Below, one piece after another: positions 9,805-23,337 of a stretch of DNA of 64,000 nucleotides (its first letter is position 1; each line of letters opens with the position of its first letter). A program made the translations under genes and the position numbers. This DNA comes from Datura wrightii. Taxonomy: Eukaryota > Streptophyta > Magnoliopsida > Solanales > Solanaceae. The notes under the pieces are model-generated. The model was not told the DNA's origin and searched no databases. It saw only the letters and a program-made list of their open reading frames with translations. The DNA lies in NCBI GenBank assembly GCA_035772735.1, contig JASDFA010000007.1, positions 129,680,501-129,744,500 of the forward strand. Reading direction: 5' to 3'.

Positions 9805-12765
9805 TGTTACATCCCATAAGTAGTATGGTTTGACGAATGCGTGCGTATGTATATTGAGTATTTTAGAGTATGACGCACATAGAAAAAGGCTCAGGGGATG
9901 AACAGACGAGCACGGAATCGAGCGAGTAGGAGGCTGGGACCAGAGGCCCAGCGCACTGGGCGCTGCGTCGCGCCAGGCAACCTGGCACTACGGTCGGCAC
10001 ATCGCCCCTCTGCCTCAGCAAAATGGGCGGCGCGTCATGCCCGTGTTTTTGGTGCTATGGGAGGCGCGCCACACTTCCCCTGCCACTGACCTCCCATGTA
10101 TATATATAGGCCCTTCACTTTAATTGAATCATTTCCAAACATTTTACATTAGGCCAGAAGTAAGGAAGTACGAAGATTTCGATCATTTTTCGTCTGATTA
10201 TGCTATCAAACGCCATTTAAATGCAAATTAACTTCGGGTATGGAGTTCTAAGCTTGCATGGAGCATTACTACCGAGTTATTTTCACGAAATTCATCCAGA
10301 AAATCATAGCCACGCTGAGCAAAAGTTGTTAGAATTGCTCCTAATTTCTATACGATCACAGGCTCTAAGTAAGCATTTCTCCCTTTTAAATTCTCGGGAA
10401 ATTGTAGTTTTTCGGTTGTGTTTTATGTGATTGAATTATAATTACTACTAGTATTAAAAGTTGTCGATTTTGCTGAGTTTAGTGTTGAAACTAGAACCAT
10501 TCTTTTAGTATTAAAGTCACAGTTGGGAGGAGCTGTTGAATACGAGTTGAAACCCAATGGTTATTTGAAAAACGACAATTGAGGTATGTAAGACTTATCC
10601 ATTCGGTAAGTTATTCCCATCGTATAGTGATACAACATATGCCTCTGAAGCAAGACCATGATTCTGTATAAAGTAATTAATTGATTCCAGTAGATAACGA
10701 GTCTATTTATATACGTGTTACGGCTAGCTACTATCAGTAGATTGTGAATAGAATTGTTGTGGTCAGCTGTTTCTGTAGACTATGAATGTATGTATGTTGT
10801 GGTTAGCTGCTAGAACACGTTCATAGATTATACCGCAGTATCCCTTATCGGGAAAGAACATGTTAAGTGTGTTACGCGCTAGGAGCATCGTAGAAACTCT
10901 TTTATTCTCCAGTTCATTGTATTATTAGAATTGTACGTTTAATTACTAGGCCCAACACTTAGAAGCTCGTGAATAGTTATTGGGTCAGAGTTAGTAAATT
11001 GAACAGTATAAGCGCATCTAGGCGATATAACTACCAGTTTGACGCCTGTGTAGCCAGAAAAGCACGCCCAGAGGCCATTGGCATACCTTTACTCCCGAGG
11101 GCTAGAAATTCAGATAGGAAGGCCATACTTTAGAGTCAGCAGCCTAGGGTTGTCTAGTGAACTGAGTGACAGCCTGCCATCTAGTTAGCTACTACCAGTA
11201 ATTGTTAGTCCTAGTTGACTTAACATTCATCCTACAGATGACCCAAGAAGCCAGTCTAGCCGTCCAGGTCAAATAGACCCATGGGTACCCTAAGGAAGGG
11301 AACCTTATTAGCAGATAGAGGCAGGGATAACACCCTAGCCTATTCTTAGAAGATACTTAGGTACAGATTTCCATGAGCAGCTAAGTCTATGTAGACTTGT
11401 TTTTAAGGTTAGTAATCGCCCAGAAAAGTAATATAAGATTGGACCATACCAAGATAGGGTCTAAAAGACCTGCACCATGTTAGTACAACACTACCCTCAC
11501 GCTAAGAATGTCAGTAGGCTGCCTGTGGAGGATTAGGGGCCGACCGCCCAAAAGCATGTTCAGTCAGTAACAACCCTACAACTGTTCCAAGCAGAGGGAC
11601 CAAGTAACTAGTCATCCACGACCCCACAGTTGTTTATGAGTTATAGTTGTCCCAATAGGACATTCAGAGTATTGTTAGGCCACTCTAGATCTCGCCCTAT
11701 CCAGTCTAGACCATTAGAGATCATGATCACTACCAAGATCCTCTAATTAGATACAGGTGCACGGTGTGCCTGCTAGCAGCCTTACAGACTATCCTAGGGG
11801 GCGAGCAGTGGTAGAGTTAGGCCTAGTAGGCCAGATACGTCTTTTGAGTGGCTAGATTGAGATTTCAGTACAACACCTTGGTTGGGGTTGCCCTTACTTA
11901 GGAGCCTTCTTAGAACTCCCCAGGGTTACTAGCTGTGTCGACGCCCACCAGGGGCTAGATGACGCGCCCAATGAGCGGTATGCCGTCCGCGAGGGACGAA
12001 GTGGGGTCCCAGGTCCTCATACAGTCCATTCCATGGCTGGACTATTTTTTGCCGATCGGCACTACACCATACCCCCTGTCGAGCCTGGTGCCCAGGGTGC
12101 AGATATCAGATATAAGGAGTCCACCGGACTCAGACATAGCTACAGTTTAAAGGCCGAGCGGGCTTACATATTCGGTACATATTGTATTGATGCCCTTCCC
12201 TGGGCGCTGCATTACTTTCCTGCAGGTTTAGACAGACAGAGTTCAGGATCCTCAGTAACAGTTGTTCAGAGTCAGCAGTTTGGCCAGATCCTTTCACTCG
12301 AAGTTGTCGGGTTGTAGCAAGTGCAATCTTCCGTTTGTATAGCATCTGGGTAGGCCGGGGCCCTGTCCCGATCACTATTTGTATTCTTAGAGGCTTGCAG
12401 GATATAGTTGTCAGTTAGTTGGGTGTCGTTGGTTGTGTAGGGCCCATATATGTCTCTTTTTACATGTGGCCGTGTGGGGCCTAGTATAGTGCCTGATTTT
12501 TATTTCAGTTATAACTAGATATCATGGTGGCCTTGTCGCCCCACATAGGATCCCTTGTTATAGTCTGTTGCTGGTTAACTGTTTTCTTTTACAGGTGGAA
12601 ATAAGGCCTTGTCGGCCGAAGGCTGTGTTTACAGTCGAGATATAGCCCGTTGTTTTCTTGAGTCGAGTTGCAGGCTTGCACCAGATGTGCATAATCCTAG
12701 CCAGGTTAGTCAGATTCTAGTGTGGCACTAGGTGCCAGTCATGCCTCCCAAGGTGGGGTGTGACA
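9805..12765 (+). mobile_element. Solo LTR of a Tekay/Del-like Ty3/gypsy element (2961 bp)
   Basis: It opens TGTTACATCCCATAAG and closes GGGGTGTGACA, the terminal signature of the two other gypsy LTR families here. Flanks are AATTA before and AATTC after, a 5-bp target-site duplication with one change. No primer-binding site, polypurine tract or coding domain adjoins it, so it is a solo LTR. Inside are a TATA box (10099), the block ATGCCTCCCAAGGTGGGG just before the end, and a GGTAGGCCGGGGCCCTGTCC block, both shared with the LTRs at 55361 and 61829. The small ORFs inside (9898, 11959, 12033) have no recognisable product. Confidence 0.8.
10099..10108 (+). promoter_or_regulatory. TATA box of the solo LTR
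   Basis: TATATATATA followed by GGCCC, about 295 bp into the LTR. The gypsy 2 LTRs have their TATATAAG about 180 bp in. Confidence 0.5.
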
Positions 12766-13199
12766 AATTCTTTGCCAATGAATTTGAAACGTCACTAGAA
12801 ATGATTCAATGAAGTATAATTGTCCGCTATTTTCTCTATTTTAAGATAAGTGGTGTTTTAATTTTTAAATTTTGTTTCAATCATCATATTATTATATAAG
12901 TAGGAAGCACTCAAGTTAAAAGTTGGATTACCATTTTGTCCTTCAATTTAAAACTATTTCATAATATTTTATGTACTTAAAAGTCAATATACATTACAAT
13001 AAGTATTATTAGACTATTAAATTAAATAAGAAATCTATAATTTTCATAATAGAGAATCAATATTTTCATTTAATTTATGTTATTTCACTTTATTTAAATT
13101 TAATAATAATTATTTATCGTCATCTTCATTAGAATGTAAAAAAACTCAAAGTCATAGTATCATGGTTGTTTCTTTCATTTAATACACACATACACACAA
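12766..13199. other. AT-rich spacer
   Basis: No coding sequence. It holds the TATAAGTAGGAAGC motif mentioned for 9494 and leads into the microsatellite through CACACATACACACA. Confidence 0.4.
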
Positions 13200-13358
13200 A
13201 ATAACAATAACAATAACAATAACAATAACAATAACAATAACAATAACAATAACAATAACAATAACAATAACAATAACAATAACAATAACAATAACAATAA
13301 CAATAACAATAACAATAACAATAACAATAACAATAACAATAACAATAACAATAACAAT

Positions 13359-13402
<44 letters not shown>

Positions 13403-13424
13403 GAACAATAACAATAACAATAAC

Positions 13425-13459
<35 letters not shown>

Positions 13460-13460
13460 C

Positions 13461-13495
<35 letters not shown>

Positions 13496-13565
13496 TAATA
13501 ACAATAATAATAATAATAACAATAATAATAATAATAACAATAATAATAATAATAATAATATTAAT

Positions 13566-13609
<44 letters not shown>

Positions 13610-13643
13610 GAACAACAACAACAACAAGAACAATAATAATAAC

Positions 13644-13687
<44 letters not shown>

Positions 13688-13712
13688 TAATAACAATAAT
13701 AATAATAATAAC

Positions 13713-13784
<72 letters not shown>
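13200..13784 (+). repeat. Compound microsatellite (ATAACA)n-(AAC)n-(AAT)n
   Basis: About 585 bp of only A, C, T and rare G. It starts with around 27 ATAACA hexamers, then AAC triplets, AAT triplets with scattered AAC, a second AAC block near 13566-13628 and a final pure AAT run of more than 50 bp. The opposite strand reads as poly-Leu or poly-Tyr, which is not a gene. Confidence 0.97.
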
Positions 13785-14371
13785 CGTTCAATATTTGATG
13801 GACTGATATGTGGGACTTCCCACTTTTAGTATAATATGATATGATATAATTTAAATATTATTATTTAATTAGAAATTTAATTTAGTTTTGATTTAATAAA
13901 TAATAAAATATTATTATTTAATTAAATATTTAAATATGATATGATATGATTTAAATATTACTCCATTAATAGATATTTAATTTAGTTTTGATTCAATGAA
14001 TGGTAAAATATTATTATTTAACTAGATATTTTATTACATTTTAATTTATTATAGGGGTAAAATGATAATCCAACTTTTAATATAGGGGCTTCTCACTTTA
14101 AGTATAATATGATGATATCTAGCTTCATCAAGAGTTAAAGAGAATATTATTTTTCTCATTTCTATAATAAATCTATATTAATGATCATTTGATAAAATAT
14201 TTTCAGATAAATGACAATTATATAAGCAACTAATATAGTTTGTTTAGGTGCATATAAGAAAGTAATACCTTGAATTTATGTCAATTTTGTTTGATCATTA
14301 CATTTATCATCTATCGGCAACAATATATCGTTCTACATATATCATCTAAGTAATCTGCACAAGCTTACATG
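13785..14371. repeat. AT-rich internal duplications before a Helitron-like end
   Basis: The motif GGGRCTTCYCACTTT...AGTATAATATGAT occurs at about 13812 and about 14085. A block with TTTAATTTAGTTTTGATT occurs at 13875 and 13979. Arrays like this are common in non-autonomous Helitron-type repeats. No ORF. Confidence 0.4.
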
Positions 14372-14404
14372 AGACACACGTGCAATGCATGTGTCCAGGA
14401 CTAG
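14372..14404 (+). mobile_element. Helitron-like 3' terminus
   Basis: A hairpin made by ACACACGTGCA and TGCATGTGT (14375-14394) is followed after six bases by CTAG and then T at 14401-14405. A short GC-bearing hairpin just before CTRR|T is the known 3' end of plant Helitrons. The 5' TC end was not located, so the length of the element is unknown. Confidence 0.5.
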
Positions 14405-14997
14405 TATTTATATAAATATATAGTGGCACCCAGCGTCATTAGTTGGTTGTGGGTGCCATGGTTAAGGTGTTATATTCTAATCTATAGATCCAGTGATTGA
14501 TAAGAATCAAGGTTTTTTGGATTGCACTTTATCTTTGTCCCCTCTTATTTTCGTTTATTCTTAAGTTCTTTTCTTTTTTAAAAAATTCTAGTTTATTATT
14601 TTATTTAAATTATATACTTTTTTGTTTTAAATTTTTTATATTTTTATTTGAATATAATTTAATTATTTTTTTAAAATAATTAAAATTAAACTAAATTAAT
14701 TATTTCAAATGGATCGAGCCGCTTGAATGGTGACGTTAACTCAATCTTATTAATTAGTAGTACTTTTACATTATAGATAGTGCACCACTAAAAAGATATC
14801 CTTTTTCGAAAGACAAGAACAACAAAAGTCCATCACTTAAAAGGGATTACCGTAATACAAAAATAACGAATACTTATTTATCAAAAATTACATCTAGAAA
14901 TAAAATATTGATGGACTCCCTTGAAAATTTTTATAGCCTTAATTAAATTAACATGGAGACGATACTATATATATATTTATTGATTTATTAAATAAAT
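14405..14997. other. AT-rich, nothing recognised
   Basis: T-rich sequence with a 60-codon hydrophobic ORF at 14497-14679 made of Phe/Leu-rich low complexity. No RNA gene or element end is seen. Confidence 0.4.
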
Positions 14998-17609
14998 AAA
15001 AACTGTCATTTCAGGGCCTTACTTTAAGTTATTCAATTCATTTTTTTTACATAGAGTGCAACTAGGTGTTTAGAGGTTAATTCTCTGACAAAATTAAATG
15101 AACATAATCAAGTAAAAAAAAACTGAGCATACTGAGTTGTATTCAAATAGTTATTCCCTCTTATATTGACCTCTCTTGTCTTAAAATATGAGTTCATGTG
15201 GGAAAAGGAAAAAAAATTTAAAAATGACAAATATTGGACAGAAATACCTGAGAGCAGGTTCTGCTCATTTTGGGTTTAGATACCTTCACTTATCTTAGTT
15301 TACTGCTAAATGATTAATGCCCATAAACACCTAGCTCGAAACTGCATAAACCCCTCATATTATTAAAAGGCATGATCATATTCACCTACTATAACTTGAA
15401 AGTGACATTGCACATTACTTTGATATTGCTAACTGATTTGAACCCATTTAGACATATAAGTGTTTGAGAAAGAGAAAGGAAAGAAAAAAACCATATGATA
15501 AAAACATACAAACTTAATAGGTTGAATATCTTTAGAACTTAACTCTCAATATGCTTTTACTCTTTTTTTTAAGCTGCAAGCTCATAAAAAGAAGTTAGCT
15601 AAAGGGAGCCAAAAATAAAAAAGGCTTTTCTAACAAAAAAAGAAAAGCTTTCAATAGTCATTGCTCATAATTTAACAACAAATTTACTATCCTCTTGCGA
15701 TTAGATGACCAAAAGAAATATTGGTAAGTACTTGTAATGGATATATCAGTTAAAAAAGGGACACATACTTGACTGGAATATAACAACTGCAACTTCTTAA
15801 GCTCAACTCTTTGAACTAGTAACTAAATGCTACTTTATCAACAAACTCACGTTACATGAACTAAATTCACAAGATACTGAAGCAACACAATAAATCACTC
15901 AAAATAAATTGTGCCATCTAACGAGGCTTCATGTTCATTTGAACGAACTAAAAGCTTCATTCAAATATTTATGTGCTATTGTCATATTTCTATACACATT
16001 TGAAAACCAAAGCTTTAGCATCCATAGTACCTTATTCATTACAGTTTAAAAACTACATACAAAACACATAACCAGAAAAGAGCCAACTAAAGGATTACAA
16101 ATCATTCCTCTATTACCTTAACACAATCAAGCAACTCTGATCAACTGACTAACTAGATCAAAACACTCAACTACTGACCAGATGAAAACTAAAAGTAAGA
16201 TAATTAAGAGAGTTGTTGTTGAGGGCGTTGAGTCTCAGGCTGGCTTCTCCAACTCCAATTGCAAGTGACAAGCGGACAATAAATTGAGCAAGCTCGCGGA
16301 AGGAAAACAGAAAAAAACATGAAAAATAAGAAAAGAGAAAAAGAGATTAGACATTTATTTTTTGTCTACTGCCTTTTTCGAGTTCGTTTTCAGTCTGTTT
16401 GCTTTTTTGAATATGGATTAAGAGATTACATTGAAGAGAAATTAAAGTTGCCTATTTTTGTTGAGATTGTTTTAAATTCACGGAAGAATTTCAAGGCCAC
16501 AAATCCACATCAACACATACTGTTGAAGGGCATAGAAGAAGTAAAACCCACCACTCAAAATTCGATAAGAATAGGAAAGACAGATAAGAATAACGCCACA
16601 AAGAAATAAGAAGATTAAAAACCTAGCATCAAAAAACGAAACCACTATAGAGATCAAGACATAGTAAATTTCATGAAGAGAAGAAAAATCCGCCATCAAA
16701 AAATCAGAACAACAAAAGAAATTTACCTTTTTAATAATCTATAAAGAATTGGGAGAAGACCGACAACAATCTATATAAACAAAATCTTGTTGCAAAAAAA
16801 ATAAATATATATATATATATATAAACAAAATAAAGCCTTATTGCAGGGGCGCCAATAAAGAAACAATGAATTAGCAAAAGCGAAATCACAAATTTTAGGG
16901 CTAAGTTGAACCTCATCGGGAAAGTCTTATAAAAGGATAAGAGCGGAGAAAGCAAGAAGAAGAGTAAAAGAATGGGATAAAGGAAAATTTACAAACAAAT
17001 GAAAAAAGATTTAACTATATATATGATGGTAATATGATCCTTATCTTATTGATGTCCCTGAACCAGAAAAAATATTGCCTTTGTAATTTTAATTAAAAGA
17101 GCTTATTAGAAAGCATAAATTGCTAGAACATGAAGACCGTATGTTGAGTTTGTGAATTTGAGCTAAGTTTTGAGAACAAACATTGTATTTATATCACTGG
17201 CATATGAACCAACTTGCTATACACCTCGATTACTTCATAAACTACCTACTACCTCACTAGCACTACCAAAAGTTAGGTGGATGGAAAAAGCATCGCCTAT
17301 CATTTTGGGAACAAATATGAGCCATAAGTGCAAAACATATGGGTAGATGGAGCTTGGCAATCAGTTATAGGGAGAGAAAAATCTGAATCTTACAAATATG
17401 AGTATATTTAAGCTTCTCTTTGTAGTTTTAGGCCCGGGGTACGGAATACAGTACCTAAAAGAAAATTCTACCAAAATTACCCAAATGCATAACACCGACA
17501 TTCAAAACTTGAAGAACTTGAAACAGAAGAATTTTCAGATCAAACAAATTATACAGAAGGATAGAATTACTGAAGAGACTTGAGGATTTAGAATAAATTT
17601 TTCTTCCTT
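14998..17609 (+). repeat. Direct repeat, copy A (about 2.6 kb)
   Basis: It starts at CATTTCAGGGCCTTACTTTA and ends at GAATAAATTTTTCTTCC. Two blocks align with copy B: 14998-16298 with 23338-24688, and about 17020-17609 with 25605-26119. The middle (16299-17019) differs from copy B. No ORF beyond chance length is found and the many A/T differences point to an old duplication. Whether this is a segmental duplication or the LTRs of a large non-autonomous element is open: TG...CA ends are not visible. Confidence 0.7.
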
Positions 17610-18573
17610 TCTATGGATTTTCACTTCTTTTCTTTGGGGTACTTCGCATGTGGGAAAAAACACAATCACCCTGCTTACATCTACATATGCAATCAAGTTT
17701 GAGTTGGATATGTGCACATTGATCCCTATATTCTAATTTTCTAATTTGTTGCATGATTCAAATTTCTCTCTTTATCAGTGTTTGAAATTAATGTAGAAAG
17801 TAGATAACCTCAATTTTGTTGTAGTTTCACTTTTTTCCTTGCCTTAACAATTCACTCGTCATACTACTATAAAATTGGCTTGCACAAAATAGCTGGTTTA
17901 AAGAAGGGAAGCAGAAAAATCCAACTATCAACAACAATAGCCTAATCAATTCAATCATCATCAACATTTAAAGACACTCATTTTTTTGAATATTTAAGCA
18001 AAAATAAAAGCAAATTAAAGTAAAGAAGAAGAGAGAGGAAAAAAAACGCAGAAGAACTGAGAAGGTAGCTAAAATCGCATAGAAAAAATGCAGATAGAAA
18101 AACTTACTATTAGCCACTAAAATCACAGAGGAAAAAGGCAGAAAAGGTGTGCAGAGAAGGAGGAAAGGAAGAGGGGAGACCAGGTGAAGGTACGATGGGA
18201 GGACAAAGAAGAATAAGCCTAGGTTTTTTTGTATAACTGAGGATAATGCTGAAAAAGAATGATTCTGATCCCAGTCCGTGTATTTATTTTTTTTTAAAAT
18301 GGTTTTTGAGATCCCTTGTAAAATATTATTTATTTTAGTTTTATAATTTTTTATAAACTATCTTCATTTTAACCACTTAAGATACTTAAAAAGTTTATTT
18401 TTTATTCAACTTGAGTGGTAAAAAAATCTCATTTTCTCACCTTATTAATAATATGGAGTTATAGTTTACATATTTATCATTAGTGGTAAGTGTTTGAGGT
18501 GTTAGGAAAAAAAATTAAGGTGTCAGGTGATTGTATTCATACGCAATACAATTTCTTCTTAAAAAGGTAAACG
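17610..18573. other. AT-rich spacer between the direct repeats
   Basis: No gene recognised. A purine-rich stretch at 17995-18220 and T-rich stretches around it. Confidence 0.4.
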
Positions 18574-18755
18574 TTTGTATTCGCTCTGATTTCACTTGTA
18601 TTCGTTTATGCTTGTGTCACTTGTATTTATTCGCTCTAACTTTCGTTTGCGCTTGTATCACTCATATCTATTCACTCTGATTTCACTTGTGTATTCATTA
18701 GCTCTACTATATCAATTGTTACCGCTTGATATCACTTGTATTTGTTCGCTCTAAT
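18574..18755 (+). repeat. Degenerate minisatellite, about 25-bp unit
   Basis: Six to seven imperfect copies of a unit like TATTYRTTCGCTCTGATTTC followed by ACTTG, with variants carrying CGTTTGCGCTTG. Not coding. Confidence 0.65.
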
Positions 18756-19212
18756 GGATGTATCAACACACACAATATACATTCATTTAATTTTTCTTAG
18801 TACACTAAAAGCAAAATACATAAATACAAGAGAGTATACAAGGATACAAACAAAAAAAATACATCACATGCCTGAAAAATAATATATACATGATGCAAAA
18901 TCAAGGTAAAATACAGAGACTTGCCAAATACACAATGATACAAACATACACTATATGTACACTTAAAATGGAGGCAAAACAAATCTGACCAGATTTGAGG
19001 ACACACTGTATACAATGTATTTACAATTTGAAAAATCAGGCCAAAAATGAGAATAGTGTATTTACCATTTGAAATCAGACAGATCCAAAGATTTCTGATG
19101 CTGAAATTTTTTTTCTTCCTTGGAATATAGAAATATAGGCATACAAAAAATATATCTCAAATTAAAAAAAATATTTGATGCTGGCGTAACTGAAACCCTA
19201 ATCACTGACACA
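18756..19212. other. AT-rich, nothing recognised
   Basis: Contains repeated AATACA motifs and no credible ORF. The 72-codon minus ORF at 18797-19015 is Cys/Leu/Tyr-rich low complexity. Confidence 0.35.
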
Positions 19213-19960
19213 AATTTACCGAAAAGTTCTACTTCCTAGACCTCGCCATCGAACGTCATCGCAATTTTCTTCTTGCTTGTATACACCTCCTTCAATACTA
19301 GTAAAAATGGAGGTTATGGATATGAAAGCGGTTTAAATAGATATATGGAGGCAGGCCGGAGCAAAATGAAGCTATGATAGCAACAATCAATTTTCTTTCT
19401 CCTTTTTTTTCTCTCTGTTGAAATTGATGTGTGAACATAGAGAAAGGATGAAGTGGAGAAGAAGAGAGGCAATTATTTTGGATTTGAAGGGGAAAAGATT
19501 GAATGAGAGAAAGGAGGAAGTGGAGAAAAGGGGAGAAATGTGTGTGGCTAAAAAAGGGCAATAATAGGGCATTTGCTAGAAACTCTATCCAACACGAATT
19601 TGTCAAAACATTTCACTTCCTCAATCTCGCCATCAATCGTCATCGAAAACACCTTCTTGTTTAAGTGCACCTCCTTCAATACCGGTAAAAATGAAAGTTA
19701 TGATTTTGAAATCATTCCAACTATATTTATTGGAGGCGAGGCGGAGCAGAATGAATAGGACAACAACAAATAATTAATCCTTTTCTTGTTTGTTTTCTCT
19801 CTTTTGAATCGATGTGTTGAACAGAGAGAAAGGGTGAAGTGGAGAAGAAGGGAGGCAATTATTTTGGATTTGAAAGGGAAAGAGATCGAAGTAGGAGAGA
19901 GAGAACTATCCATATTAGGGATAATTAGAGGGCCGAAGTTAATTGAGTCATGTAAATTTT
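19213..19960 (+). repeat. Tandem duplication of a roughly 375-bp unit
   Basis: Unit 1 (about 19213-19590) and unit 2 (about 19597-19960) share CTCGCCATCRAWCGTCATCG, CACCTCCTTCAATAC, GCRGAGCARAATGAA and GAGGCAATTATTTTGGATTT in the same order. The small ORFs inside overlap on both strands and are broken between the copies. It probably derives from a transposon or UTR fragment of unknown type. Confidence 0.7.
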
Positions 19961-22900
19961 TCTTTAAATATCTTGACACCAATCAAATTCTTTTAAATCT
20001 ATTTTTATTTTTGGAGAAATTCCGCTTTATATTTTCTTAATTCGTAAAAAACAATTCACGCTTCTCCCTCTCTGTCTCTCCAACTATAAGCCCCTATCCA
20101 AGTTCTTCCCTTGAACTGGTAAGATCTTCAACTATAAACCTCTATCTATATCTATTACTTATTATAATTTTATTAAATTTTTACTTAATAATTCTTAAAT
20201 TTTTACTCTATTTTAAGAATATTGAATTCAGATAAATTTATTATCGCAAAAGTGGATTCGCCCTAACTTACTTACCATGAACTAATAAAATTTGTTGCAC
20301 AAATCTTTATAGATTCACCAAAGTGTAAAAGATATTCATATATGTATACAAAACTCTAAGAAGATAAATTTTATGTCTAATTTATTTTATGCAAATTAAA
20401 GTTTTCTCTAATGTCTATTTTATTTTTGTCTAAGATTGAAGTTTTTTTAATATTTTATTAATATACTATTTAATTATTATTATTTTTAATTTTATATTTA
20501 TTGAGTTTAAATATTAATAAAATTATATATATTTAGATATTTAAACAACAAATTATTTTAATTATTTAGTGTTCAGATTTAGAGAAAAAATTTTAATATT
20601 CTAATTTTAATGAAAAACAAATAAGTTCTTAAAATTATTTTAAGCATTTATAATTGAGGCAATGTCGGAATTGTGAAAACACTATAAGTTAAAGTACTTT
20701 AAAATTTATTTTAAGCACTATTGCAATATTTCAAAACAGTTTTTTAAAAAAGGTGTAAAAAAGAGCTTAAGCTCATAAAAAAGAGAAAATATTTTTGGGG
20801 CATATTTATATATATTGCTAACTAACAATACGAAAGACAATAGATTAGCATTACATTGTTGCGCCCTATTTTGAATTGATCAAAATATGTTTGCAACTTC
20901 TGGCTCTTCTACCTGCTTAAAAAAGGGTTCAAAGTCGCCACCTAATTTTAAGGATTTATTAGGAAACATATGTGTCTTGCAAATACTTAACTCTATTAGT
21001 CTGCTAAACCAATGAGATTCTAAGTAAAGGTCTTAGTTACTCTAAGGGGAAGATGTTAGGCACCTCTCGAAGTCTATCCGAAGATCGTCCTTAAATTTAG
21101 TTTAAAATGTGCTAGGAAAATATTATCTCATTATTATCTGCTAAAAAGGTGTTAAAAAGAGTGAATGATAAAGAATGGGTTTAAAAACGATTTAAGAATA
21201 ACTTGAAAAACTTAAAAAAAGTGTGAGGTATATTAACTATACACTTGATATACATATAATATACATTATTAGTGATATGTATATTGATAAGTAGTAGTTT
21301 GAATAAAGAGAGAAAAATGTGATAAATTAATTTAAACTGGTTTATAGTTAAATGTATGAGACTTATAGAAACTATAAATAATATAGGTATGTATACGAAT
21401 ATGATATACCTATAATATATAAGATGTATAGTGTGAACAGTAATACATATAAAGTAGTTGTTAAATAACGTATATGTGGTATATATAGAGCATATAAAAA
21501 TAACACATATAGGGTGATATATATATATGAAACATAATATGTGTAAAATAAATAACATGTGAGTTATAAATATCTAATATGTGTAACATAGGTAAGGGAA
21601 ATTAGTTTATAGAAGTATAATTGAGTAGATAAAGTGATGTATATGACATGTGATATGCAAAGGTAAATATTTATAAATTAATGATATATGCGGGAAAAAT
21701 AATTAAAAATATGCATATGTGGGTGCAATGGTGTAGGTAATATATAGAGAATAAATATACAAGTATGAATAATAGCATATGGAAAATGAAATTATAATAT
21801 AATAACATAAAATAATTTTGTAAAAATAACATGTATATACCTCATACTTGTGTCTTCTGACATAAAATTCTAAAATGGGTCAGACTGTAAAATATATTAA
21901 TTTTATCAGAGGGGAAAATTGGGTCAACGGCGCAACTAATTTTGAAAATCTGTTGTAAAATATTTTACTGACCTTAAGCTCAATTAATTTCTAGATGTAT
22001 TATGTAGTATTCAACTAAAACAAAAGGAGAGAGAAAAAGTAGAAAAGAAAGGGGGGAAGAGGTCTAGTGCTAGTTGTTACTAACACTTCTTTATCTAACT
22101 TTTCTTGTCTTTGAAAATATGGCTGAAATCTATTTGAAAGCCAAACAAATTTATTATTACCCTAAAAGGTAATTATTTGGACTGAAAATATTTCAAAATG
22201 GCAAAACTGGATAACTTGAACCTTAAATCGAATACCTCTTCCAGTTGATTTTATCTTTGCAAAATCTACATTTTAATCCTTAAAAAAGAAAAAAAGAAGT
22301 TCGACTTAAACATTTTAAAAAAAAGAAGAAGAAATGGAGTAAAAGGCAGCTAGACGATAAGTGATTTTTAATACTTCGTTCTAAAGAGTAATTCTAGAAA
22401 AACATATGTATGTAATTAAATCAAATGAAGGCTATAAACCACACCGCTAAGTAAGGGCATGATTAATCAATCAAACTGCTAAAACTTTTTGGCCAAATGT
22501 GAGTTTCAAATGAGAACTCCAGCGTCGGTTTATGCCATGAAAAAGAAAAAAGTAAAGGATTAGAGAGCTGTTGAATAACCAACACAAAGCATTAATAAAT
22601 ATATATTAGCATAAATAATCTTCAAACAAACTAAATAGGAATGTCAATTGTCCCCTTAATACACAGATTCATTTTGGAGTGGCTTAACAAAAAATAAAAT
22701 AATTAGTGGAGATAATTTTAATTTCGAAATATAAATCTTAACTTAATAAGCACAATATTTAAGCATACCCAAGAGGATTAGGACACAATTTATTTCAAGA
22801 GAGTAGTGACATTGATTCAAGTAAGCGCTTAGAGACATATTGACCAAGAATGTTCATTTTAGACTTACCATTGGAAATATGAAACCAAGAAACTCACCTT

Positions 22901-23337
22901 TTGATATCTAGAGAACACCTTATACATCCTCCGACCATAATTTATTACTTCCTAGTACCTACTTCACTAAGCCCTTTTTTCCAAAATATACAAACAATAT
23001 CTATTTAACAAGATGTCATGCAGAATCAGACTTTAAAGAGGGGCATATATTTACACTTGCTAGCTGAATCACACATATGTTAATACCCTCTTGTCTTCAG
23101 TGACGACTTATCATTTAAGAGAAAGTATTATATGAGCACTTCAATAAGTAAAAGGAAACATTGAATAGAAAGTATTCAGCCTTAGGGAGAAAAAGAAAAA
23201 CTGGCCATGCTTTGAGCTTACCTACTTTTTTCATGTTAACAACTAGCATTTACGTATGAAGCTTTACAAATGTACTCAAATAGTTAAAGAAACAAATTGT
23301 CCCTCCAAACAAAATTGAATGTTTATATAGGAAGGGG
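19961..23337. other. Long AT-rich region with one unclassified dispersed repeat
   Basis: No gene recognised over 3.4 kb. At about 20850-21110 lies sequence with GTTCAAAGTCGCCACCTAATTT and GGGGAAGATGTTAGGCACCTC, wording I recognise as a widespread plant dispersed repeat of unassigned class (from memory, untested). After it comes a TATATA-rich stretch (21220-21800) whose 125-codon minus ORF is Ile/Tyr-rich low complexity. The rest is A/T-rich without repeats that stand out. Confidence 0.4.

Noticed and set aside
13175..13791. Long poly-Leu and poly-Tyr/Cys ORFs on the minus strand
   Set aside because: Pure translation of the AAC/AAT microsatellite.
21181..21558. 125-codon Ile/Tyr/His-rich minus ORF
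   Set aside because: AT-rich low complexity, no start context, no domain; expected by chance in TATA-rich DNA.
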